64,000 nucleotides of DNA from Porphyridium purpureum (GCA_008690995.1 VRMN01000012.1:355515-419514); one strand, 5' to 3'; positions 20,798 through 32,770 are shown, numbered from the stretch's first letter. Notes: generated by a model not told the origin, from the sequence alone. A program made the numbers and translations.

Positions 20798-22161
20798 GCG
20801 AGTGGCAGATGTGGCGGCTCGTTCGTGTCTGAGTGCCGCGCGTGGCAATGTGGCGCGCCGCATGTACCTGCGCATGAGTTCACGCGCTGCGGAGAGACGC
20901 GCCGGCTGGAGAATGGCGGAATGTGCTTGGCGTTGTCGGGCGGGTTTCACCGAAGAGCGTGGACCGAGAGGCAATGGACGTGGTGTGAGCGCCGTCTCGC
21001 GCCGTGCGTTGAGCACGCCCAGAGCTGTGGCTCTTGATCGGTCATGATGTAAGGGCGCGTGGTGGGTTTACTCGGATGAGGAGGGATGATGCTGATCGCA
21101 AGGCGGCTGCCGCGTACGATGAGGGAGAACATTACGCGTCCAGATGGACAGGGTGCAAGACACTTTCGCGAGGTGTGAAGTATGCCAACGGAGGCAAAGC
21201 GATGCTTGTTGCGTCAGCGGCGGCTGGGCGACAGGACGTCGTCTTTGACGTGTCGCCACATGGTGCGCGTGCACCTGCTGCGGAGCAGGAAGCGTTGCAT
21301 TCTGCCCCGGCGAGGCGTTGTGCGACTTGCGCTGACAGTATCACTGTCGGTAGTCGCGGGGGCCCGTCAGGTCCCGTTGGTCTCGAGGTGAGCCAGCTGG
21401 AGATCAGCAACGCTCAGCACCGTTCAGCAGGCGCGCGGCGCCAATCGGCTCTGTCGTGGCCGAATATATTTCGACTGATTCATGAAAAGCAGCGAGGGCA
21501 GGCCATGAGTGTGGTCAAGTGAAACAGGCTCTGCGTGCACATGGCCGTTGTGCACGCGACGATGTGAGAAAAAATCTTGGTACGGAGCCTCTTTCCGTCG
21601 AAGAAGTTGGTTTTCGGTGGCTGGGGCGCGACGCCGACATCCAGCTTCTGGAAGGAACACGACGGCAGGAGCGGCACCGAGCGTGCGATGGCGCTGGACG
21701 GCTGTCAAAGACGCGAAAGCCAAGCGAGGCTCGCTGACTATAACTCTATCGGAAACTCAGAAGCGTTTTGCGACGCGTGGAAGTGGACGAAGACTAAACG
21801 CAACGACTCTCACCACGATGCGTGCAGTCCATTGGACTCATGTGGCTGGATTCGCGGCGCAAGCGCTGGCTTGTATCTGCAGCGGAGAACGGGGCGACTG
21901 AAAGACGGCATGGTGAGCTACCCAAGCAAGCCTGGTGAGAATCCAGAGTGAGATGGAACATGTCCGTAGAGTAGGGTGCCAGCTTGAATTGCGGGTTGGC
22001 AGATGATTGAGCGCCAATGCTTCATTCAACAATGTTGGTACGCAAACAGGTTGCGCGAGTGCATCGTGCAATGAGCCATGCAACCTGCACGTCTGTGCCG
22101 ATCGTCTTGCCTGGGGGGCTGCGTGACAGGTGTTTCAACGCATCCCATGCCATGGTGTTCA

Positions 22162-22162
<1 letters not shown>

Positions 22163-22230
<68 letters not shown>
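22163..22230 (+). repeat. TGCCTG hexanucleotide microsatellite
   Basis: 68 nt, about 11.3 hexamers, in unit 1; same in unit 2 (27439-27506). Units 3 and 4 have 56 nt (32715-32770 and 37979-38034). It is the only length difference I found between units. Confidence 0.95.
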
Positions 22231-22602
22231 GCGCAAGGCACGTAGGCTGATGGCTTATTTCTTAGTACAGCTTTGCGGAGCCGATATCGGAGAAAAAAAG
22301 GAGAGTGTGCTTGGGCGTGCAGATCCAAGCGACCATCTTGTTGGGCACAGTAAAAGTGTGCTCATCTGCCCTTGGAGAAGGGCTAATCATCAGCCAGTGC
22401 TTGACTGGCGCTGTCCGCTTTGTCTACTACCTACGGCGTTGCCGAAGACACAAGATGAGGACGTGCGCGTGGTAGCGGCTGGAACTGGACTGCGAAGCGT
22501 TGGGTTGTGTGAGTCGAATGTCGTTGTGGGCGGTGGGAATGATTCTCTGATGAATGACCCAGAAGTGGCTTCGCGATGCACAGTGCATGGTAGACGTGCC
22601 GC

Positions 22603-22620
22603 CATGATCACGTGATCATG
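22603..22620. promoter_or_regulatory. 18-bp perfect palindrome with E-box core
   Basis: CATGATCACGTGATCATG, centred on CACGTG. It is preceded by ATGCAC-A-GTGCAT at 22576-22588. Repeats at 27879, 33143 and 38407. It lies about 870 bp upstream of the secreted-protein ATG. CACGTG is the core bound by bHLH and bZIP factors; a role here is inferred. Confidence 0.4.
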
Positions 22621-23213
22621 TTCAAGTTTAATTCACATCGTTCTCCGCTTTTGGTATCGTTTGCTGCATGCGAGCCAATCAAATTGCGATTGCGCGCGCT
22701 TCGAAAAAGGAATAATGAGGTCTTTAAACGAAGCTGCTGGAAATCGTATCGCATGGCTTTGCAGCCTCACTTCGAGGTGTGTAGAAAACAAGCACGGCGG
22801 AGAACAATATTCATCGGCTCAGAGGAAAATTATTCCCACACGCCGTTGTGTGCGCCGCGTTGTGTCACGCAAGTACAGAGCGGCTTTTCTTGTGTGTTGC
22901 GCTTCGTCGGCCTCGACCATGACCACATGCGAGATCCAAACGGACTCCTCCCTTCCGACTGACTCCGAAGCAAAACGCCCACGCAAAGCATGAAAAAACA
23001 ACGACGAAAATATCTAGAAACCATCGCTGGCAACATCTGATTTGGACTGTGTCCGGAGCGTTTTTGAATTGTACTTTTCGATGCGACGAAAATCGGTGTG
23101 TTTCGCGCCGTCAACGACGCGCGCCGGAAGATGAACACAGAGTGTCCATGAAGTTGTGAGATGGGCTGCCGTGGCTATTTAAAGACATGATGATGGTGTG
23201 GCTGCAGGGAGAC

Positions 23214-23256
23214 GTGTGTGTGCGTGTGTGTGCGTGTGTGTGCGTGTGTGTGCGTG

Positions 23257-23287
<31 letters not shown>
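23214..23287 (+). repeat. TGTGTGTGCG / TG tract
   Basis: Five 10-bp TGTGTGTGCG units then a plain TG run, followed by a G-rich stretch. About 200 bp upstream of the secreted-protein ATG. Present at the same place in all four units (28490, 33754 and 39018 onward). Confidence 0.93.
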
Positions 23288-23288
<1 letters not shown>

Positions 23289-23343
23289 GGGAAGAAGCGG
23301 TAGGTGGGGGGAGGGGGGGGCTTTTTGGACTTGTGGAAAAGCG

Positions 23344-23351
23344 AATATAAG
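23344..23351 (+). promoter_or_regulatory. TATA-like box of the secreted-protein gene (unit 1)
   Basis: ATATAAGG 142 bp before the ATG at 23486. Copies at 28620, 33884 and 39148. Confidence 0.4.
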
Positions 23352-23485
23352 GCTGCGTCGAGGTTGGGCGGCTCATCTTCGCTCTTGTGTGCTTGTCGCC
23401 ATAGTTAAGGGCGCAGCAGGGACGAAAGGGTGACCCACCGATTTCGGTTGCCCGCTCTTCGTCTCTATCTGATTCTTTCGCCGCG

Positions 23486-24676
23486 ATGCTGACACGCAGT
23501 CGCACTCGCGTGCGTGCTCGACTTGCCTGGGAACTGCTTGTTCTTGCTATTCTCCTGGTTCTCGTCGACTCGCGTCGAGGCCTTCTGCGAGCTTCGGTAG
23601 AGGCGGTCGGCCTTCGTTGCGATGCATGCTCGACCGACTTTGATTGTGTTGGCGTTCTGGGATGCTTCGAAGGCACGTGCGAGCTGGCGTCGGACCCCAT
23701 TGGCATTTGCGAGACCGGATGCTGTCAAGCGTGCGACTGCTCGGTGAACACGGTGTGTGTGGGCGACTCCGGGGCGTCGTGCTCGGAGGATTGCAATTGC
23801 AGCGGTGACTTGGTGTGTGTGGACGGCCAATGCGGATCGGGAGGTCCGGGTCCACCGCCTTCAACCGGGCCGCGCTGCAGTACCTGCTCGACCGATGCAA
23901 ATTGCGCTGGGGTACTGGGATGCTTCGAAGGCACGTGCGAGCTGGCGTCGGACCCCATTGGCATTTGCCAGACCGAATGCTGTGAAGCGTGCGACTGCTC
24001 GGTGAACACGGCGTGCGTGGGCGCCTCCGGGGCGTCATGCTCGGAGGATTGCAATTGCAGCGGTGACTTGGTGTGTGTGGACGGCCAATGCGGATCGGGA
24101 GGTCCGGGTACACCGGGTCCACCGCCTCCTCCGCCTCCTCCGCCTCCACCGCCGACACTGCCAACACCGCCGATAATGCCGCCACCTCCACCGACGTCAC
24201 CGCCACCGGAGCCGGTGTGTATCGACGCCGAGTGGATCGAGGCGCGTGGGTTGGAGAAGGTGCATGCCTCTGATGGCGTGGGCGAGTTGCTGTGCATTGT
24301 AGGTCTGGACGACATTCCGTGCGGCACGCCCGACCACGTGCTTGAAGTTGCCGAAATTGCGGGTGCTGCTCGCATGCGCGCGTCGAGGTCGGTGCTTCGC
24401 ACGTACGCGGACGTGTGTGCGGCGCGCGCGTGCACGTCCAAGGTGGGCCGCTTCAATGGCGTCTTGCACTCGGATGCGCACTTGATGCCGACTCAGGAGG
24501 GCCACACGCTGACGACAGTGGCGCATCGAGGTACGATTTGGAGTGGCGTTGAGAACCGTGTCGTGGTGGCCGCGCAGCGCATGCAGTCTGCGCGCATCAA
24601 CCGAGCCCTGGCGTACTTGCAGCAGAAGAATAGCGTGCAGCGCCTGGATGATACGAAGCGGGGTGTGACCGTTTGA
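23486..24676 (+). CDS. Secreted Cys-rich, Pro-rich protein, copy 1
   Basis: 396 residues from ATG. A basic n-region and hydrophobic core (LAWELLVLAILLVLVDS, 14-29) form a signal peptide or signal anchor. Two Cys-rich repeats follow (45-117 and 131-203, period 86), each with 16 Cys at identical spacing (CxACSTD..C..VLGCFEGTC..., ECCEACDCS, CSEDCNCSGDLVCVDGQC). A Pro-rich hinge (209-243) leads to a C-terminal domain of about 150 residues (VCIDAEWIEARGLEKVHASD...) with five further Cys and no family I recognise. The layout suggests a cell-wall, mucilage or adhesion protein outside the cell. It points away from the upstream 2.6 kb of non-coding DNA and converges on the PDZ gene. Both repeats are nearly identical in DNA, so internal duplication was recent. 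Confidence 0.8.
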   Translation: MLTRSRTRVRARLAWELLVLAILLVLVDSRRGLLRASVEAVGLRCDACSTDFDCVGVLGCFEGTCELASDPIGICETGCCQACDCSVNTVCVGDSGASCSEDCNCSGDLVCVDGQCGSGGPGPPPSTGPRCSTCSTDANCAGVLGCFEGTCELASDPIGICQTECCEACDCSVNTACVGASGASCSEDCNCSGDLVCVDGQCGSGGPGTPGPPPPPPPPPPPPTLPTPPIMPPPPPTSPPPEPVCIDAEWIEARGLEKVHASDGVGELLCIVGLDDIPCGTPDHVLEVAEIAGAARMRASRSVLRTYADVCAARACTSKVGRFNGVLHSDAHLMPTQEGHTLTTVAHRGTIWSGVENRVVVAAQRMQSARINRALAYLQQKNSVQRLDDTKRGVTV

Positions 24677-25358
24677 GGAGGTTGCGGGCACGGAGACTGT
24701 GCGAGAAACGTGCTCGCATGACGGCAGGAGTCGTGGCGCCCGGCCGATCGGCGCGCGTGGAGTCGGTCCAGTTTGTGCCAATCTGTGGCGGAGCATCCAG
24801 ATGAACGACGAAATGCACGGTTTGGGATGTCCTGGGGCAATGAAAACATGACCCCCGGCTTTCGGAGACGGCGCGCCCGCTGCCTGTGAAAGGGCGACGG
24901 ATTTTCTCCCCCGGGGTTTTTGCCGACGCTCTCTATTCTTCTTTCTCTCGAGAGTTTATTCTTTTTCTTTAAAGTCTAAGTGAATGTCTGAAGCAACTGC
25001 TGGGGCGCCATGTTAGTTCACTGCTGCGGAAACCCTTTCCGTCGTCATTGGCACAATGCGCAAAAGGTCTGGCCTGCCAATTGGCCATGTGTGAGAGCAA
25101 AGCAGAGGGATCTTCCAGTTTGTCCCAGTATTTTCCCGACAATTTGGCAAGTGTTTTATTCTGTTCCCCCATCGAGGGTATCTCCCCTGCAGTAAGTGAG
25201 CCCGTCCAGGTCAAATGAAGTACCTACCGCTGCGGCGCGAGACGCACCCTGGGAAGCACGGAAGAGGAAGCCAGATTAAGTATCCTTGTCAAAAGCTGGC
25301 TGCGATGGTAACACATGACGAGCTGGAGCAGAGCCTACTTTCTTTCGCAACTATTATC
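24677..25358. other. Spacer between convergent genes of the unit (unit 1 shown)
   Basis: A minus-strand frame from ATG at 25172 to 24969 (67 codons, MGEQNKTLAKLSGKYWDKLED...) has fairly balanced composition and recurs in every unit at the same place. It has no recognised domain and could be an exon or chance. A CT-rich stretch at about 24925-24970 follows the secreted-protein stop. Equivalents: 29953-30634, 35217-35898 and 40481-41162. Confidence 0.35.
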
Positions 25359-25806
25359 TCACTGAAGTACCAGCGTGCATTCGCCCAGGCGAGCCTCAAT
25401 GGTTTTCATCACTTTTTCAAGTCCCACACCGGTGGTGGACCACAACTCGTCCTCCTTGAACACGGCCGACACTGCCACAACGACGTCTCCCTCCTTCACA
25501 CCAGCCTTCTCTCCATTTGATCCCGCAGCGACCTCGCGCACAAACACCATCCCGTCGTCCCGCTCTTCAAGCAGCAGTCCAATCGGCTTCTCCACCGTCA
25601 CCTTTCGCTCGCCTTTCTGGACTGGGCGGTTCTCACTCTCCTCCATGCCGTCCTGGTGGATGTTGAAAATCTCTTTCGCGTCCTCTGCTGCCATGTACAA
25701 CGTGGCGGGCGAGCGCCTCGCTTGCGGCGTCATGCACGCCGGCTCCATTGCGTTCGCCAGCTTGTGCGGCACCACCTGCGCCGCAAGCTCCGACAAAGGC
25801 AACCAT
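25359..25806 (-). pseudogene. PDZ-domain gene copy 1, targeting start out of frame
   Basis: The PDZ frame (ending TLVLQ at 25359) is intact: VTVEKPIGLLLEERDDGMVFVREVAAGS....GVKEGDVVVAVSAVF.., with GLLL as the carboxylate-binding loop. The ATG at 25806 opens MVAFVGACGAG, matching the plastid-targeting start of the copy at 41633, but reads out of frame with the PDZ region. Between them this copy has 23 nt fewer than copy 4. The PDZ frame itself meets a TGA just upstream and has no ATG until the internal MEPACM. Either the gene is dead, or a shorter untargeted protein is made from an internal ATG. Confidence 0.55.
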
Positions 25807-27437
25807 CGTTTGCTGACTCTCGTCTCACTCGGCGTGCGACCCGTGCCGTTCAGCGTGCGCCGGAGCAATCAGCGTCCCGTCGCGCACGCTCGAAAGCGTT
25901 CTGCTCGATCATGGCTGCGGCATGCAGCCGGCGCGACGGAACGGCGTGCCCGTCTGCGCACCTGCATCTGTGGCGCAAGCCGGCCTTTGCTTCAACCGGA
26001 ATCGCTCGAGATGCCGCTGGTGCATGCGAGCGTGCGAGCGTGCGGCGGCACGGCTGTGACGCGAATGGCGTGTGCGAGTGGCAGATGTGGCGGCTCGTTC
26101 GTGTCTGAGTGCCGCGCGTGGCAATGTGGCGCGCCGCATGTACCTGCGCATGAGTTCACGCGCTGCGGAGAGACGCGCCGGCTGGAGAATGGCGGAATGT
26201 GCTTGGCGTTGTCGGGCGGGTTTCACCGAAGAGCGTGGACCGAGAGGCAATGGACGTGGTGTGAGCGCCGTCTCGCGCCGTGCGTTGAGCACGCCCAGAG
26301 CTGTGGCTCTTGATCGGTCATGATGTAAGGGCGCGTGGTGGGTTTACTCGGATGAGGAGGGATGATGCTGATCGCAAGGCGGCTGCCGCGTACGATGAGG
26401 GAGAACATTACGCGTCCAGATGGACAGGGTGCAAGACACTTTCGCGAGGTGTGAAGTATGCCAACGGAGGCAAAGCGATGCTTGTTGCGTCAGCGGCGGC
26501 TGGGCGACAGGACGTCGTCTTTGACGTGTCGCCACATGGTGCGCGTGCACCTGCTGCGGAGCAGGAAGCGTTGCATTCTGCCCCGGCGAGGCGTTGTGCG
26601 ACTTGCGCTGACAGTATCACTGTCGGTAGTCGCGGGGGCCCGTCAGGTCCCGTTGGTCTCGAGGTGAGCCAGCTGGAGATCAGCAACGCTCAGCACCGTT
26701 CAGCAGGCGCGCGGCGCCAATCGGCTCTGTCGTGGCCGAATATATTTCGACTGATTCATGAAAAGCAGCGAGGGCAGGCCATGAGTGTGGTCAAGTGAAA
26801 CAGGCTCTGCGTGCACATGGCCGTTGTGCACGCGACGATGTGAGAAAAAATCTTGGTACGGAGCCTCTTTCCGTCGAAGAAGTTGGTTTTCGGTGGCTGG
26901 GGCGCGACGCCGACATCCAGCTTCTGGAAGGAACACGACGGCAGGAGCGGCACCGAGCGTGCGATGGCGCTGGACGGCTGTCAAAGACGCGAAAGCCAAG
27001 CGAGGCTCGCTGACTATAACTCTATCGGAAACTCAGAAGCGTTTTGCGACGCGTGGAAGTGGACGAAGACTAAACGCAACGACTCTCACCACGATGCGTG
27101 CAGTCCATTGGACTCATGTGGCTGGATTCGCGGCGCAAGCGCTGGCTTGTATCTGCAGCGGAGAACGGGGCGACTGAAAGACGGCATGGTGAGCTACCCA
27201 AGCAAGCCTGGTGAGAATCCAGAGTGAGATGGAACATGTCCGTAGAGTAGGGTGCCAGCTTGAATTGCGGGTTGGCAGATGATTGAGCGCCAATGCTTCA
27301 TTCAACAATGTTGGTACGCAAACAGGTTGCGCGAGTGCATCGTGCAATGAGCCATGCAACCTGCACGTCTGTGCCGATCGTCTTGCCTGGGGGGCTGCGT
27401 GACAGGTGTTTCAACGCATCCCATGCCATGGTGTTCA

Positions 27438-27506
<69 letters not shown>

Positions 27507-28532
27507 GCGCAAGGCACGTAGGCTGATGGCTTATTTCTTAGTACAGCTTTGCGGAGCCGATATCGGAGAAAAAAAGGAGAGTGTGCTTGGGCGTGCAGAT
27601 CCAAGCGACCATCTTGTTGGGCACAGTAAAAGTGTGCTCATCTGCCCTTGGAGAAGGGCTAATCATCAGCCAGTGCTTGACTGGCGCTGTCCGCTTTGTC
27701 TACTACCTACGGCGTTGCCGAAGACACAAGATGAGGACGTGCGCGTGGTAGCGGCTGGAACTGGACTGCGAAGCGTTGGGTTGTGTGAGTCGAATGTCGT
27801 TGTGGGCGGTGGGAATGATTCTCTGATGAATGACCCAGAAGTGGCTTCGCGATGCACAGTGCATGGTAGACGTGCCGCCATGATCACGTGATCATGTTCA
27901 AGTTTAATTCACATCGTTCTCCGCTTTTGGTATCGTTTGCTGCATGCGAGCCAATCAAATTGCGATTGCGCGCGCTTCGAAAAAGGAATAATGAGGTCTT
28001 TAAACGAAGCTGCTGGAAATCGTATCGCATGGCTTTGCAGCCTCACTTCGAGGTGTGTAGAAAACAAGCACGGCGGAGAACAATATTCATCGGCTCAGAG
28101 GAAAATTATTCCCACACGCCGTTGTGTGCGCCGCGTTGTGTCACGCAAGTACAGAGCGGCTTTTCTTGTGTGTTGCGCTTCGTCGGCCTCGACCATGACC
28201 ACATGCGAGATCCAAACGGACTCCTCCCTTCCGACTGACTCCGAAGCAAAACGCCCACGCAAAGCATGAAAAAACAACGACGAAAATATCTAGAAACCAT
28301 CGCTGGCAACATCTGATTTGGACTGTGTCCGGAGCGTTTTTGAATTGTACTTTTCGATGCGACGAAAATCGGTGTGTTTCGCGCCGTCAACGACGCGCGC
28401 CGGAAGATGAACACAGAGTGTCCATGAAGTTGTGAGATGGGCTGCCGTGGCTATTTAAAGACATGATGATGGTGTGGCTGCAGGGAGACGTGTGTGTGCG
28501 TGTGTGTGCGTGTGTGTGCGTGTGTGTGCGTG

Positions 28533-28564
<32 letters not shown>

Positions 28565-28761
28565 GGGAAGAAGCGGTAGGTGGGGGGAGGGGGGGGCTTT
28601 TTGGACTTGTGGAAAAGCGAATATAAGGCTGCGTCGAGGTTGGGCGGCTCATCTTCGCTCTTGTGTGCTTGTCGCCATAGTTAAGGGCGCAGCAGGGACG
28701 AAAGGGTGACCCACCGATTTCGGTTGCCCGCTCTTCGTCTCTATCTGATTCTTTCGCCGCG

Positions 28762-29952
28762 ATGCTGACACGCAGTCGCACTCGCGTGCGTGCTCGACTT
28801 GCCTGGGAACTGCTTGTTCTTGCTATTCTCCTGGTTCTCGTCGACTCGCGTCGAGGCCTTCTGCGAGCTTCGGTAGAGGCGGTCGGCCTTCGTTGCGATG
28901 CATGCTCGACCGACTTTGATTGTGTTGGCGTTCTGGGATGCTTCGAAGGCACGTGCGAGCTGGCGTCGGACCCCATTGGCATTTGCGAGACCGGATGCTG
29001 TCAAGCGTGCGACTGCTCGGTGAACACGGTGTGTGTGGGCGACTCCGGGGCGTCGTGCTCGGAGGATTGCAATTGCAGCGGTGACTTGGTGTGTGTGGAC
29101 GGCCAATGCGGATCGGGAGGTCCGGGTCCACCGCCTTCAACCGGGCCGCGCTGCAGTACCTGCTCGACCGATGCAAATTGCGCTGGGGTACTGGGATGCT
29201 TCGAAGGCACGTGCGAGCTGGCGTCGGACCCCATTGGCATTTGCCAGACCGAATGCTGTGAAGCGTGCGACTGCTCGGTGAACACGGCGTGCGTGGGCGC
29301 CTCCGGGGCGTCATGCTCGGAGGATTGCAATTGCAGCGGTGACTTGGTGTGTGTGGACGGCCAATGCGGATCGGGAGGTCCGGGTACACCGGGTCCACCG
29401 CCTCCTCCGCCTCCTCCGCCTCCACCGCCGACACTGCCAACACCGCCGATAATGCCGCCACCTCCACCGACGTCACCGCCACCGGAGCCGGTGTGTATCG
29501 ACGCCGAGTGGATCGAGGCGCGTGGGTTGGAGAAGGTGCATGCCTCTGATGGCGTGGGCGAGTTGCTGTGCATTGTAGGTCTGGACGACATTCCGTGCGG
29601 CACGCCCGACCACGTGCTTGAAGTTGCCGAAATTGCGGGTGCTGCTCGCATGCGCGCGTCGAGGTCGGTGCTTCGCACGTACGCGGACGTGTGTGCGGCG
29701 CGCGCGTGCACGTCCAAGGTGGGCCGCTTCAATGGCGTCTTGCACTCGGATGCGCACTTGATGCCGACTCAGGAGGGCCACACGCTGACGACAGTGGCGC
29801 ATCGAGGTACGATTTGGAGTGGCGTTGAGAACCGTGTCGTGGTGGCCGCGCAGCGCATGCAGTCTGCGCGCATCAACCGAGCCCTGGCGTACTTGCAGCA
29901 GAAGAATAGCGTGCAGCGCCTGGATGATACGAAGCGGGGTGTGACCGTTTGA
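28762..29952 (+). CDS. Secreted Cys-rich, Pro-rich protein, copy 2
   Basis: Same 396-residue translation as the copy at 23486; see that entry for domains. Promoter-proximal TG tract, TATA-like box and palindrome are all present, so nothing visible separates it functionally from copy 1. Confidence 0.8.
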   Translation: MLTRSRTRVRARLAWELLVLAILLVLVDSRRGLLRASVEAVGLRCDACSTDFDCVGVLGCFEGTCELASDPIGICETGCCQACDCSVNTVCVGDSGASCSEDCNCSGDLVCVDGQCGSGGPGPPPSTGPRCSTCSTDANCAGVLGCFEGTCELASDPIGICQTECCEACDCSVNTACVGASGASCSEDCNCSGDLVCVDGQCGSGGPGTPGPPPPPPPPPPPPTLPTPPIMPPPPPTSPPPEPVCIDAEWIEARGLEKVHASDGVGELLCIVGLDDIPCGTPDHVLEVAEIAGAARMRASRSVLRTYADVCAARACTSKVGRFNGVLHSDAHLMPTQEGHTLTTVAHRGTIWSGVENRVVVAAQRMQSARINRALAYLQQKNSVQRLDDTKRGVTV

Positions 29953-30634
29953 GGAGGTTGCGGGCACGGAGACTGTGCGAGAAACGTGCTCGCATGACGG
30001 CAGGAGTCGTGGCGCCCGGCCGATCGGCGCGCGTGGAGTCGGTCCAGTTTGTGCCAATCTGTGGCGGAGCATCCAGATGAACGACGAAATGCACGGTTTG
30101 GGATGTCCTGGGGCAATGAAAACATGACCCCCGGCTTTCGGAGACGGCGCGCCCGCTGCCTGTGAAAGGGCGACGGATTTTCTCCCCCGGGGTTTTTGCC
30201 GACGCTCTCTATTCTTCTTTCTCTCGAGAGTTTATTCTTTTTCTTTAAAGTCTAAGTGAATGTCTGAAGCAACTGCTGGGGCGCCATGTTAGTTCACTGC
30301 TGCGGAAACCCTTTCCGTCGTCATTGGCACAATGCGCAAAAGGTCTGGCCTGCCAATTGGCCATGTGTGAGAGCAAAGCAGAGGGATCTTCCAGTTTGTC
30401 CCAGTATTTTCCCGACAATTTGGCAAGTGTTTTATTCTGTTCCCCCATCGAGGGTATCTCCCCTGCAGTAAGTGAGCCCGTCCAGGTCAAATGAAGTACC
30501 TACCGCTGCGGCGCGAGACGCACCCTGGGAAGCACGGAAGAGGAAGCCAGATTAAGTATCCTTGTCAAAAGCTGGCTGCGATGGTAACACATGACGAGCT
30601 GGAGCAGAGCCTACTTTCTTTCGCAACTATTATC

Positions 30635-31082
30635 TCACTGAAGTACCAGCGTGCATTCGCCCAGGCGAGCCTCAATGGTTTTCATCACTTTTTCAAGTCC
30701 CACACCGGTGGTGGACCACAACTCGTCCTCCTTGAACACGGCCGACACTGCCACAACGACGTCTCCCTCCTTCACACCAGCCTTCTCTCCATTTGATCCC
30801 GCAGCGACCTCGCGCACAAACACCATCCCGTCGTCCCGCTCTTCAAGCAGCAGTCCAATCGGCTTCTCCACCGTCACCTTTCGCTCGCCTTTCTGGACTG
30901 GGCGGTTCTCACTCTCCTCCATGCCGTCCTGGTGGATGTTGAAAATCTCTTTCGCGTCCTCTGCTGCCATGTACAACGTGGCGGGCGAGCGCCTCGCTTG
31001 CGGCGTCATGCACGCCGGCTCCATTGCGTTCGCCAGCTTGTGCGGCACCACCTGCGCCGCAAGCTCCGACAAAGGCAACCAT
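30635..31082 (-). pseudogene. PDZ-domain gene copy 2, targeting start out of frame
   Basis: Identical by reading to the copy at 25359-25806, including the 23-nt difference that separates MVAFVGACGAG from the PDZ frame. Confidence 0.55.
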
Positions 31083-32713
31083 CGTTTGCTGACTCTCGTC
31101 TCACTCGGCGTGCGACCCGTGCCGTTCAGCGTGCGCCGGAGCAATCAGCGTCCCGTCGCGCACGCTCGAAAGCGTTCTGCTCGATCATGGCTGCGGCATG
31201 CAGCCGGCGCGACGGAACGGCGTGCCCGTCTGCGCACCTGCATCTGTGGCGCAAGCCGGCCTTTGCTTCAACCGGAATCGCTCGAGATGCCGCTGGTGCA
31301 TGCGAGCGTGCGAGCGTGCGGCGGCACGGCTGTGACGCGAATGGCGTGTGCGAGTGGCAGATGTGGCGGCTCGTTCGTGTCTGAGTGCCGCGCGTGGCAA
31401 TGTGGCGCGCCGCATGTACCTGCGCATGAGTTCACGCGCTGCGGAGAGACGCGCCGGCTGGAGAATGGCGGAATGTGCTTGGCGTTGTCGGGCGGGTTTC
31501 ACCGAAGAGCGTGGACCGAGAGGCAATGGACGTGGTGTGAGCGCCGTCTCGCGCCGTGCGTTGAGCACGCCCAGAGCTGTGGCTCTTGATCGGTCATGAT
31601 GTAAGGGCGCGTGGTGGGTTTACTCGGATGAGGAGGGATGATGCTGATCGCAAGGCGGCTGCCGCGTACGATGAGGGAGAACATTACGCGTCCAGATGGA
31701 CAGGGTGCAAGACACTTTCGCGAGGTGTGAAGTATGCCAACGGAGGCAAAGCGATGCTTGTTGCGTCAGCGGCGGCTGGGCGACAGGACGTCGTCTTTGA
31801 CGTGTCGCCACATGGTGCGCGTGCACCTGCTGCGGAGCAGGAAGCGTTGCATTCTGCCCCGGCGAGGCGTTGTGCGACTTGCGCTGACAGTATCACTGTC
31901 GGTAGTCGCGGGGGCCCGTCAGGTCCCGTTGGTCTCGAGGTGAGCCAGCTGGAGATCAGCAACGCTCAGCACCGTTCAGCAGGCGCGCGGCGCCAATCGG
32001 CTCTGTCGTGGCCGAATATATTTCGACTGATTCATGAAAAGCAGCGAGGGCAGGCCATGAGTGTGGTCAAGTGAAACAGGCTCTGCGTGCACATGGCCGT
32101 TGTGCACGCGACGATGTGAGAAAAAATCTTGGTACGGAGCCTCTTTCCGTCGAAGAAGTTGGTTTTCGGTGGCTGGGGCGCGACGCCGACATCCAGCTTC
32201 TGGAAGGAACACGACGGCAGGAGCGGCACCGAGCGTGCGATGGCGCTGGACGGCTGTCAAAGACGCGAAAGCCAAGCGAGGCTCGCTGACTATAACTCTA
32301 TCGGAAACTCAGAAGCGTTTTGCGACGCGTGGAAGTGGACGAAGACTAAACGCAACGACTCTCACCACGATGCGTGCAGTCCATTGGACTCATGTGGCTG
32401 GATTCGCGGCGCAAGCGCTGGCTTGTATCTGCAGCGGAGAACGGGGCGACTGAAAGACGGCATGGTGAGCTACCCAAGCAAGCCTGGTGAGAATCCAGAG
32501 TGAGATGGAACATGTCCGTAGAGTAGGGTGCCAGCTTGAATTGCGGGTTGGCAGATGATTGAGCGCCAATGCTTCATTCAACAATGTTGGTACGCAAACA
32601 GGTTGCGCGAGTGCATCGTGCAATGAGCCATGCAACCTGCACGTCTGTGCCGATCGTCTTGCCTGGGGGGCTGCGTGACAGGTGTTTCAACGCATCCCAT
32701 GCCATGGTGTTCA

Positions 32714-32770
<57 letters not shown>

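Larger units (their letters stand above)
20798..23485. other. Gene-poor left half of the array unit (unit 1 shown)
   Basis: Frames up to about 160 codons exist on both strands, but they begin at TTG/GTG or short ATG runs, overlap each other and show no domain or balanced composition. An example is the frame from 21034, which starts TTG. Equivalent stretches: 26074-28761, 31350-34025 and 36614-39289. It contains the microsatellite, palindrome and TG tract listed separately and an ATATAAGG box at 23344, 142 bp before the ATG of the secreted-protein gene. Confidence 0.5.
20798..26073 (+). repeat. Tandem array unit 1 (5276 bp)
   Basis: First unit of a direct array. Base 20798 is the first base matching unit 2 (26074); 20797 and 26073 differ. 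The unit holds, in order, about 2.6 kb with no convincing gene, a TGCCTG microsatellite, an 18-bp palindrome, a TG-rich tract, the secreted Cys-rich gene (+) and the PDZ gene (-). Confidence 0.95.
26074..31349 (+). repeat. Tandem array unit 2 (5276 bp)
   Basis: Every open frame of unit 1 recurs at +5276 with identical length and translation. I saw no difference by reading. Confidence 0.95.

Noticed and set aside
21034-21522. 162-codon frame recurring in every array unit
   Set aside because: Begins with TTG, not ATG; composition unconvincing; recurrence is explained by the array itself.
25375-26313. 312-codon plus-strand frame at the end of each array unit
   Set aside because: It lies opposite the PDZ gene and reads as its antisense; Ser/Arg/Ala bias only.
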